Source of the DNA: Trichobilharzia regenti
Taxonomy: Eukaryota; Platyhelminthes; Trematoda; Strigeidida; Schistosomatidae
Length of the DNA: 64,000 nucleotides
Direction: 5' to 3'
NCBI GenBank assembly: GCA_944472135.2
Contig: OX235263.1
Span: 20,575,379 to 20,639,378, forward strand
Part shown: positions 13,101-25,100 of the stretch, one piece after another
Position numbering within the stretch: the stretch's first letter is position 1
How the letters are laid out: each line of letters starts with the position of its first letter
Notes under the pieces: generated by a model
The model's input: the letters and a program-made list of their open reading frames with translations, nothing else
What the model was told of the DNA's origin: nothing
Database searches by the model: none
Translations under genes and position numbers: made by a program

Positions 13101-16100
13101 AGCAGGCAAGGATAGCGACAGTGCCTGGACCTGCTTCTTTCAAACGTAGAGCTCCGGCTGAATTAGGTGAACTGAAATGGCCTTGTTTTTTTGGAGTGTC
13201 CAATATCTAGAATCCTTTGGTAGTTTATTCGATACCAGAGAGATGTTAGCTTTGTGGACTGTTTCCACGAGATTGTTCAATATAGAAATGTTGACAGTTT
13301 AAAAACACCTTTATTTAATCACACTGCTAGGTGTTCTCGAGCACGAAAAATCAGGAGATTGATATGTGTATATAAATTACAATACTTGCTTAGGAAACAA
13401 AATAATTAAACTATGAAATGTTGTTTTCAGAGCCCTTAAAAGTGTTGAAATTGAGAAGAGAAATAGCACTATCAATACCTGCTAAGTGCATCGGTGGCAC
13501 AGCGGTTAGGACGCTCGCCAACCGTGCACATAGTCCGGTTGACGCACTCTTTTACCTCGTTAAGCCAGTAATAAAGCTGGTGAAGAGGAAAGGTTGGGCA
13601 TGAGGTTAGCAACCGCATCCTGTAAAAACTAACACTGTTACAGAAAATTCATGCCTCTAGCCTGAAGCCTTATATTCCTCTGGGAATGTAAAGGAATGAA
13701 AAAAATACCTGCTAACTACTATGAACTGTTGGGGATCACATAAGTCTAAAAGTCATTAGTTATCTTAGCTATAAGCAATGAACCTTGGCAGCTTTTGCGA
13801 CGCCTGTAATTATCACTGACCAAATTTTTAGCCGCTGTCTTGCAGTCACGATCAGATTTATATAAAAGAATGATCGAATGAACTGTGTTGGTTGCAACGA
13901 TTGGGTATTAACAATAGTGGTGTCGGTTGTGTATACTCGTATGACTAAAAGCAACCACACTGTTATAGAGTGTGAATAACATTTAACTGATGGCAACAGT
14001 TCCAGAGAGAAATCACATACTACTGGTTGCGAAAATTTCCAACGACACTGTTGGAAATATATGATGAAAATGCGAGTTTGTGGGAATAAAATTACCATAA
14101 TTATTTATATAACCAGAGTTAGAAGTGTGACTGTCTGTCTGTCGGTTTTCAACATAGGACTTTGCACATATGTGCGCCAGTTCAAGTCGCCACACTCCAT
14201 CTAGCACACAAAACAAGAGAAGAAAGTACAAGAAAAGCATAAGAGAGACAGTAAACAGAGGTGTGAGACAAAGGAAGAGTAATTATGAAGAACAACAGTT
14301 TCATTTGAAATCATAAGTCACAAGGAGTGGATGCATCTTCGCTAGCCATTGAGAACGATCACTTTGAGCCATGTCACCATTTGTTTCCAACCATTGGTCT
14401 TTACCGTCCCGAGAATCCCGACCAGTCAGGAAGTCTACACCTTCCTACGTGGCTTAGACTAACTGTTGCGGAATTCATTGACTGGTGCCATGTTTTGGTT
14501 TGACCACCGCTAGCTCTTTTCCAGCCTGACCCTATATCCGCTAACATTGCCTGTTGTCGATGAGGGCGATGACCTGGCATACGTAACACATGTCCTAACC
14601 ACTCAGTCTTTGTAACTTCAGGACTTCGTCGATTGATTTCCCCAGTTTACCTAGAACTCGACGCCTAACCTCAATATTGCTCACCTTATTATGCCACTTT
14701 ACACGGGAAATAGAGCGCAGGCACCTATGATCAAAGACAGCTAGTCTTTTCATGTCTTCCACTCTCAGTGGCCAGGTCTCACAACCATAAAGGAGGACGG
14801 AGGACGGAAGCGTGACTGTTGTCAGTAGTGTCATTCTTTAGTTGATCTCTCCCAGATGGCAGAGTTTCAACGACTATGAGTTTCAGTTTCATTTCTATGA
14901 CTGTATTCAAATCTGATTGCCATATCGGACAAGTCGGACAAATTTAAAAAACATCAGAATCGATAATTTCCTAACTGTATGGAGTACTGGACCGATCTTG
15001 ACAAAGTCATTTTGATTCATGGATAATCCCCATCTAGGCATTAATGAAAACAAAACACGTAGATCAACGAAGAGTCTCTTTTCGGCGAATTCATTTTCTT
15101 AGGTGTACTATCGCAAATATATACATGTTGTTTTGTATGTATGTGTACATTAAGTTTGTCAAACAAAATTACAATTGGTTAAGGTTATTTTAACTAAACG
15201 GTCGAAGGTTTGTAATACAAGTCAAGAAAATTAAGTGTTAATGAAACTAGGGTAGTAACAAAGGTGATGAGTTGTCACAAACAGTTGTTAAAAGAAGTTA
15301 TGTAATGATAATATGAATAGTTGGATGAGTGAGTTTTATTCAGGATGCACATAGAAACAAAGGAGAGAATACGAAACTACGTAAGAGGTCTAAATGAATA
15401 CAAGAATTATAAGCAATTAAAGAACAGGCAAAGAAACAAAATTAAGTCATCAAAATAAAAATAAAAAACCAAAACAAATCAAAAAATTGTTACTATGGGA
15501 GTAGAAGTGCTTGAGTAATCTTCTTTTGTATGCACAGCTCCGGTTTTTCTATGTCAATGGTCAGAGCTTCAGTGACTGCCTCATCCGAACTGATAGATGC
15601 TAGAAGACTTATTCGGGCGAGCTCCGAATTCAATGAGGAGCGAAAGCTGCACAAAAGGAAACTTACTAAAAGTCTCCGCAAGGACCGTGAACAGTGGTGG
15701 CTGACAAAGGCAAAAGAGATGGAAAACGCATCGGCGATAGGCAACACTAGGCAACTATTTAGACTCATCAGGGAAACGCGAGGGAGAAGGCAAATCATAA
15801 GTGAGACTATTTCTGATAGGATCCCACATATTTTGGTATTGACTGTTTAAACTTGCATATATGGTATGTCATCATTCTCACACATTTTGGTATTGACTGC
15901 TAATTTTGTATATTATCATTCTCACGCATTTTGGTAGTGACTGCTAATTTTGTATATATGGTATATTATCATTCCCGCACATTTTGTTACTGACTGTCAA
16001 CCTCGCACATATGGTATATTATCATCTCTCACGCACTTTGTTATTGGCTATTAAGATAAATTATTTCAAATGCTGTTAGCTGTCCATATTGTTGTAAAAT

Positions 16101-19100
16101 GTATAAATACCATGGCTTTCTTTATCGTTGTTGCACTTCAATACACAGTCACAGTCCAGCCTTTGTCTTTTGATATTTGCGTGCTTTACTAAGTCGGAAG
16201 GTACGACGAGCAGATAGACAGATTAGTTCAGGCGCAGACAGAATAAGGTGAAAACGTCTTCATTCAATCCCCTACAGATATAACAAATTGGCGACGGGGT
16301 TTTACTTTAATTCAGTGCAGTTATAACAATTGGCGACGGGGATTTACTTTAATTCATTGCAGTTATAGCACGCAACGACGACAGTTTTTATTCTGTTCAG
16401 CGCAACTATATAACATTTTTGACTGTGTTAATTACAACCCAATTATAATGTCTATCTCTCTGGACGATCTTCCGGTGACTGCAGTTGAGGTTGCCAGACA
16501 CACACTGCGTGATCCAGTTTTACAGCAAGTATCAAAGTTCATCCGATTTGGCTGGCCTCCACATGTTCATTCAAATGTTTTAAAACAGTTTTACCAGCGA
16601 CGCCAATCCCTATCCATCGTTAATGGATGCATAATGTTTGCTGATCGTGTTGTCGTTCCAGCTAATCTTCGTGACCATGTGCTTCGGCAGCTTCATATAT
16701 CACATCCTGGTGTTGGGAGAATGAAGGCGATCGCTCGCAGTTATGTTTACTGGCCCAACATCGATGACCATATCGAAGACCTCGTTCGCAAGTGTAGTAA
16801 ATGTGCTCAAGCATCAAAGTGTCCACGCAAGACAGAACTATGTTCCTGGCCACGACCGGACAAACCATGGTCCCGTGTTCATGTTGACTTCGCTGGACCG
16901 TTCAATAGTATGCATTTCTTAATATGTGTCGACGCGTTTTCCAAATGGCCAGAGATATTTCCTATGCATTCTGCCACATCAATTGCAACAGTGTCCCACC
17001 TACGTCAACTATTACTGAACGTTTCGTCGACACCTTTAAGCGTGCTTATGCAAAAGCGAAGGGGGAGGGAACAACAGAAAAAAATTTTGGATAAATTCTT
17101 GCTGCATTATCGTACGAATGAAAAAGGACAGTTATGTGGCAGACACACAGATCACGCTCTATCCAGTACCACGCAAAGGTCAACTCGACAAAGAAGAGCT
17201 CCGAAACCTTTTCAAATAGATCCAAAAAGCAAGTCCTACACTCTTTACGGGGGGAGGTGATAGGATCCCACATATTTTGGTATTGACTGTTTAAACTTGC
17301 ATATATGGTATGTCATCATTCTCACACATTTTGGTATTGACTGCTAATTTTGTATATTATCATTCTCACGCATTTTGGTAGTGACTGCTAATTTTGTATA
17401 TATGGTATATTATCATTCCCACACATTTTGTTACTGACTGTCAATGTCGCACATATGGTATACTATCATCTCTCACGCACTTTGTTATTGGCTATTAAGG
17501 TCAATTATTTCAAATGCTGTTAGCTGTCCATATTGTTGTAAAATGTATAAATACCATGGCTTTCTTTATCGTTGTTGCACTTCAATACACAGTCACAGTC
17601 CAGCCTTTGTCTTTTGATATTTGCGTGCTTTACTAAGTCGGAAGGTACGACGAGCAGATAGACAGATTAGTTCAGGCGCAGACAGAATAAGGTGAAAACG
17701 TCTTCATTCAATACCCTACAGTTATAACAATTTCTGAGAAAAATGGCTCCTTAATAAGCTCTCAGGATAGACGACTTGAACGCTGGAAAGAACACTTTGA
17801 GGGACAATTTAACTTGCCTACAGCCACACTGAGCCTCCCCGACATCCAGCACACACCCGAATGGGATATAGACACTGGTCCGCCGTCTGTAAGTGAAGTC
17901 ACAAAAGCTATCAGTAATTTGAAACGAGGCAGAGCGGCAGGACCCGACGGAATTATTCCGGAGGTGTTTAAATATGGGGGTGACATACTAGTTTGTAGAT
18001 TAAATGAGGTACTAGGCAACGTCTGGGAATCAGAGACAGTGCCATCAGACTGGGGTAAGTAACTGATTATACCGATACTCAAGAAGGGAAACAAGTCCTC
18101 ATGTGATAATCATAGGGGGATCAGCCTAACGAACATAGTTTCTAAAATCCTAGGCTCAGTAATCATGCACAGACTAAGGAGAACTCGAGAGGAAGAAACG
18201 AGGGGAAATCAAGCAGGCTTTAGACCAGGTAGAGGGTCCATAGATCATATCTTCACTCTCCGACAAATTCTAGGACATAGACACACTTTTCGGCGTCCAA
18301 CACTTGCCATATTTCTCGACTTGAAGGCGGCCTTCAACTCCGTGGATCGAAAGGTACTATCACAATGTTTGACTGTGAAGGAAGTGCCAAGAAAGTGGAT
18401 TGCCCTAATCAAGGCACTCTATTCAAACTCACGTAGTCGTGTAAGGGCTTATGGGGAATTGTCATCTGAATTGATAACAACCAGTGGTGTCCGACAGGGA
18501 TATCCACTTTCCCCATTCCTGTTTAACTTCATCATAGATATGCTAATGGAGGTATCCTTAACTGAAGGTAACGACTTAGAAATCGACTTGTTACCAGGGA
18601 ATAGTCTTATGGACTTAGAATATGCAGATGACATAGTCCTGTTAGGGGAGGATGGTGACAAAATGCAGAGTCTTCTGAACACCTTGAGCAGCAATCTTCG
18701 TATGTTTGGTATGCGATTCGCCCTTGTAAAATGTAAGATGGTGCTACAGGACTGGATGGACTACGTCAACTCCTAGCTTAATGATAGGGAGTGAAGTGAT
18801 AGAACATGTTGACCACCACTTCACCTATTTGGGAAGTTGTATTAGCACCAACGGACTGATTGGCGATGAAATCTCAGCACGGATCCAAAAAGCTCGAGCT
18901 GCTTTCGCTGACTTACACCATCTCTGGCGCAGGCGTGACATCCGGTTGGCTATCAACCAAGGGTCGTGTGTACTGCTCATCAGTTCGCTCGGTCCTTCTC
19001 TATGGCTCTGAAACATGGCCAATACGAGTTGAAGACATGAAAAGGTTGACTGATTTCGATCATAGATGTCTGCGATCTCTGTCTCACGTTAGGTGGTTTA

Positions 19101-22100
19101 ATAAGGTTAGTAATGTTGACGTTAGGCGTAGAGTGTTGGGCAAAGAGAGAAAATCAATCGAGGAGGCTATAATGTTACATAGACTGAGATGGCTAGGTCA
19201 CGTGCTGCGCATGCCTAACCATCGCCTCCCCCGACGGGCATTGCTAGCTGATATAGGTGGAGGTTGGAAAAGGGTAAGTGGTGGCCAAACAAAAACATGG
19301 CCTCATCAATCCATGAAATCCTTGACAGTTAAACTGAGTCGGTCAGGTAGGGAGGGAGATTCAGACTTCCGGGTTGGGGCCCTCGGGACTCTAGGAATCA
19401 ATGGCTGGAGACAATAGGTGACATGGCTCAAAATCGTTGTCAATGGCCAGCGCAGATGTATTCAGTCTGTGTAATCTTTCATATTCCTTTCTACCATTAC
19501 CCATTCTGTTTCGCTCTTATACTTGTCAAAGTCTATTTATTCTCTTCACTCATCTTCTTGTCTACCTTTGTGTGCTACATGGAACGTGGCAACTCGAACT
19601 GGTGCACTTCGGTGTCAAGTTCTATGTTGAATCCAGACAGACAGCTTCAGTGATACAAAGGAGATGAAACCGTATTACCTTTGATGGCTTATTCTTGACT
19701 CTTTAGATTACTTTGAAGGAGGCGTCTGTTGAAATGCAATGATCAGTGTTAACCAAGTGTTCAATTATCCTTATTGCACCACTATTGCCTTGAATCCTCT
19801 TGGACAGGATGGGCGTCGAACGACCGATGTACCTGGCTCCACAGCAACACGTGAACTGATATATGCATATAGAAGTGGCCAGATGCGGATCTTGTCCTTG
19901 AGGCTTCTGCATATCAGTAGGCGACTGGAGAACACTATTCTTAGCGTTGCTGCAAAGAATGTCCTTCTCAGAGATGATGTGATCCTTCTCTTGAGAATAT
20001 CGCTTGCTAAATCTCCCTTGAAATCCAAGTTCACGTAGAGTTTCTTTTTAGGCGCAATTAAAGTTTCATTTCTCCGAATTATTGGTTTAATATTATTGTT
20101 GATGAATCTTATTGGGTATCCATTTTGGACGAAGATTTCTCTTACAATATCTAATTCTGTTTCCAGAACGTCGGGACTACAGATGCGTCGGATGCGGGTG
20201 GCAAGTGATTTGATTAAATTTCGCTTTTGTTGAATGGGTCATTTGCATACCAAGAAAAGAAACTTCATTTTCCTTTCGGAATAGTTAATTGCGCCATTGG
20301 GTTCTTTATAATCATAAACTGTTCAACTGTTGTTGATAAACAAGTGACTATTATTTGTAAACACAAATCAATCATATATATATATATATATATATATAAA
20401 ACTAAATAATTAACTCACCTGACCCAAAGCTGGATTGTCACCTTTGTATGTGTCTAACTTCAGTTGAACTAAACGAGCCAACTCCAAGTTGGTGTCAGTT
20501 CTAGAGGATTTGTAAAGGGGTGAAAACAAATTGTTAGTAGTATACCACCGAAATATGGGAAAAATGTTCCCGATGGACAACATTTTCTACGTAAAACAAC
20601 AAAAATACGGCAGGTTTGTAGTGCCCTCTTATACGCTTTTACTCCATAGTTAAGCATAGTTAAGTGATAGACCGACTAACCACTTAGCTAGTGGTTTCAA
20701 CGTAGAACTTAGCAAAGATGAGCAGCACTTCGAGTTACCGCACTAAGCGAAGAAAGAGAGTAAAGACAGGTTCAAAAGAGCAAAAGAGAGAGAGAGAGAG
20801 ATAACAAACACAAATACGAAGCAAAAACAGTAAATAGTAATATGGAAGAACAATACAGTTTATTGGGCATTGTAATTCACAAGGAGTGGATGCATCCGCG
20901 ACAGCCATTGACAACGATTTTCAGCCATATCACAAATTGTCTTTAGCTGCCATCGCTTCTTACCATCCCAAGGACTCCAACAGGTAAGGAAGTCTACAAT
21001 TCCCTACGTGGCTGGCTGGTGTAACCCAACCCTTACTACTAAAATTTGTTAACTCCCGTATTCTGCCTATTATTCTCTATTGTTCCCCCTTAGTCTTTCC
21101 TGGGCTATTGAAGAAAGACTATACCTTATTACGTAGGATGTTAAAGGTTGTCAGCAGGGTAAGCCACAGGGTGCCACTTAGCCAGCTTGTTAATATTCTG
21201 GTCGACAGGCACATGGACTCATGTGAAAAATGGGCGAAATCCATTTTATCTGACTCACAACACCCTCTACATTCACAAGTCTCCCATGTATCTCATCAGG
21301 AAGGACCAGAAGCCTATATAAAAAACTATATGCTCGCACAAGCAAGCACAAAAACTCATCCATACCCTACCTAGCTCGTGTTCTGTGCGATAAAGAAAGC
21401 ATTAGACGTGAAACCTTTAACTTATTAAATAGTCAGTAGAACAAATGGATCTCGTCTTTCCAACTCACACCATTTACAGGTACAACGTTTTCTCTCTACC
21501 TTTTTTCATTCCGTATTTATTTTTGTTATGTGCTGTTTTGTTTCTCTCTTCCTTACAAACTCTACTTAAAACATTCTTGTTCGTTCTTTCTGATATGTAT
21601 CCACATATATATATTTATGTGTGTGTGTGCATGTTGGTCTCTCTTTCTGTTTGCTCGGTTAGTCTGTGACCACTTCACTTGTATGGACTTGTCTCCTTTA
21701 ATAATGTGTATTCTCCTTATATTATATTATATATAATATGAGTGTTTGTTGACAGTCCGTTGCTTGGTGACATATATCCATATATGTTTGTTGGCATGTC
21801 TGCTATATTCGCTATGTATAATTGGATCGACACTCCATTATAATTAGCCATTCATGTTAAGACTGTCTAATGATTTTTCCCACGCTTGTCTGAATTATTT
21901 ATATATATTCGCATTCACAATTTGTGTGAACTACTTTACTTTACAACTACTTTACTTGCTTACCACTTTGGTGTGAGACCATTTATTTTCGTCTCCTTGT
22001 GTTTGGACAATAGAAGTATCATCGCAAACCTAGTGGTCTTCTGATTTCCGCCTTCTCGCGTCAGGACTATTAGTTTCTCGACCAGTCCATAACAATAATT

Positions 22101-25100
22101 CAGCGACGAGTACATAACAATTTGGCGACGGGGAAAACTAGTACATAACAATTTGGCGACGGGGAAAACTAAAACAATTTGGCGACGGGGAAAACTACTA
22201 TTAACCACACAGCAGCAACAACATAACAATTTACTATGGATCCTATTAAATTGGAATTATTGTTTGAACGACAAATGAAATTAATGGAAATGTTCGTCAA
22301 CCAACAGACTGGTCCAGCTCCACCTTCAAGCAATCCCAATCATACCATGCTACCATCTGTCGACGGAATTGTGAACAGCATTTCACAGTTCAATTATGAC
22401 CCAGAGGCTAATGTCACTTTTGACACATGGTATCAACGTTATGAGGATTTATTCACTGTTGATCTCGCCTCACAAGACGATGCCTGGAAGGTGCGAGTTT
22501 TGCTACGTAAATTGGGTCCGGCAGAATATGAACGGTACTGCAACCTAATTTTACCACAGAAACCACGTGACAATTGTTTCGATGATACAATAAAGTTGCT
22601 GCGTGAACATTTCGGAGACCACTCCTCATTATTCAGTATACGTTATCGTTGCCTCAAGCTGGCAATGAATGAAAATGATGATTTTCTTACTCACGTTGGC
22701 ACAGTCAACCGAGAATGTGAGAGATTTCGACTCAGGTCCTTAACAGATGATCAGTTCAAAGCCTTGATTCTCATATGCAGTCTCCAATCTCCTCGTTTCA
22801 CAGATATCCGAACTCGACTGCTCAATCAGCTAGAACAAAATCCCAAGTTAACATTACATGACATAGCTGATGAATATCAACGGCTGATTAATCTGCAGAA
22901 AGACACACACTTGGTCGAATCAACACCTCCGAGAAGCTCTGATATTCGTGCATTACGCAAGAGCAAAAATCTCTCATCAGCTACTCCTGACCCACCTACT
23001 TCTCTAATGTTCCGCGGAAATCTACACATACTCGTCCAACTTCACAAAATACTGCAAAGAAGACCCCTCCATCACCATGCTGGCATTGTGGCGCGTGGCA
23101 CTTTGTAAAGTCTTGCCCATACAAAAATCATCGTTGCAGCAAGTGCAAATCATCGGTCACAAAAATGGTTTTTGTCAGCCACGCAACCCAGATATCAAAA
23201 TCCAGCAAAAGCTCAACAAAATGTTGGTCCTAAATCCCCAAAAAGTCATTGAGTCTACGCGCAACCCGTCAAGTCACAACACCAGCTATGCGGAAATATA
23301 TTGACCTTCAGATGAATGGTCATGATACTCGTCTGCAGCTAGATACTGCCTCTGATATTACTGTTATATCAGAGAAACTTTGGAATTATATTGGCAGACC
23401 ACCTATCACCAATACTTCCCAGTCTCTTCTCAGCGCCTGTGGTGGGCGGCTCAAACTAATTGGTGAACTCAAATGTTCTGTTTCCTTCCGCAATACCAAA
23501 TTCACAGGAATTTGTTACGTCACGAAGAATGATTTAAATGTTTTGGGACTTGATTGGTTCGATCGTTTGCATCTGGCTGATGTCCCACTAAATTCTCTAC
23601 GCAATACAGTGAAGAAGCATAAAATGCTAGACAATTCCGGACGGAGCCGAAGCCGCAAACCCAACAATCAGACGAAACGACAGGCGTCAACAACAAGCCC
23701 AAAGGTCCCAGATAAACCCCCAGGTAAACATCCTACTAATCATTCATCTTCTCAAAAGGGGAGGTGATATGTATCCACATATATATATTTATGTGTGTGT
23801 GTGCATGTTGGTCTCTCTTTCTGTTTGCTCGGTTAGTCTGTGACCACTTCACTTGTATGGACTTGTCTCCTTTAATAATGTGTATTCTCCTTATATTATA
23901 TTATATATAATATGAGTGTTTGTTGACAGTCCGTTGCTTGGTGACATATATCCATATATGTTTGTTGGCATGTCTGCTATATTCGCTATGTATAATTGGA
24001 TCGACACTCCATTATAATTAGCCATTCATGTTAAGACTGTCTAATGATTTTTCCCACGCTTGTCTGAATTATTTATATATATTCGCATTCACAATTTGTG
24101 TGAACTACTTTACTTTACAACTACTTTACTTACTTACCACTTTGGTGTGAGACCATTTATTTTCGTCTCCTTGTGTTTGGACAATAGAAGTATCATCGCA
24201 AACCTAGTGGTCTTCTGATTTCCGCCTTCTCGCGTCAGGACTATTAGTTTCTCGACCAGTCCATAACAATAATTCAGCGACGAGTACATAACAATTTGGC
24301 GACGGGGAAAACTAGTACATAACAATTTGGCGACGGGGAAAACTAGGCGACGGGGAAAACTACTATTAACCACACAGCAGCAACAACATAACAATTTACT
24401 ATGGATCCTATTAAATTGGAATTATTGTTTGAACGACAAATGAAATTAATGGAAATGTTCGTCAACCAACAGACTGGTCCAGCTCCACCTTCAAGCAATC
24501 CCAATCATACCATGCTACCATCTGTCGACGGAATTGTGAACAGCATTTCACAGTTCAATTATGACCCAGAGGCTAATGTCACTTTTGACACATGGTATCA
24601 ACGTTATGAGGATTTATTCACTGTTGATCTCGCCTCACAAGACGATGCCTGGAAGGTGCGAGTTTTGCTACGTAAATTGGGTCCGGCAGAATATGAACGG
24701 TACTGCAACCTAATTTTACCACAGAAACCACGTGACAATTGTTTCGATGATACAATAAAGTTGCTGCGTGAACATTTCGGAGACCACTCCTCATTATTCA
24801 GTATACGTTATCGTTGCCTCAAGCTGGCAATGAATGAAAATGATGATTTTCTTACTCACGTTGGCACAGTCAACCGAGAATGTGAGAGATTTCGACTCAG
24901 GTCCTTAACAGATGATCAGTTCAAAGCCTTGATTCTCATATGCAGTCTCCAATCTCCTCGTTTCACAGATATCCGAACTCGACTGCTCAATCAGCTAGAA
25001 CAAAATCCCAAGTTAACATTACATGACATAGCTGATGAATATCAACGGCTGATTAATCTGCAGAAAGACACACACTTGGTCGAATCAACACCTCCGAGAA

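Larger units (their letters stand above)
15809..17734 (+). mobile_element. Gypsy/Ty3-type element B, non-autonomous, integrase remnant only
   Basis: Two 472-bp LTRs (15814-16285, 17258-17729) enclose 972 bp. The 5-bp target duplication ATTTC is at 15809-15813 and 17730-17734, splitting RTE codons that otherwise read continuously. The interior has two primer-binding-site-like stretches, one frame with integrase zinc finger and part of the core, and a GGGGGGAGG polypurine tract. Gag, protease, RT and RNase H are deleted. Near-identical LTRs imply recent insertion. Confidence 0.93.
15575..19650 (+). mobile_element. RTE-clade LINE family A, plus copy, interrupted by Gypsy element B
   Basis: Pre-RT region [20 protein letters not shown] and [16 protein letters not shown] (to 15813) resumes at 17735 after the Gypsy insertion with [12 protein letters not shown], then [20 protein letters not shown], a TAA at 18060, [17 protein letters not shown] core 18165-18776, [28 protein letters not shown] and [17 protein letters not shown]. 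Ends about 19650. EN domain is missing (5' truncated). RTE elements encode one EN-RT polyprotein for target-primed retrotransposition; this copy is dead (stop, two frameshifts). It mirrors 11162-12981. Confidence 0.9.

Noticed and set aside
13769..14098. 109-codon minus-strand frame as a gene
   Set aside because: No domain, no splice context, hydrophobic mix typical of AT-rich chance frames.
16448..17260. Element B frame as a domesticated host integrase gene
   Set aside because: It lies between intact LTRs with a target duplication and has lost catalytic core segments; a deletion derivative is the simpler reading.
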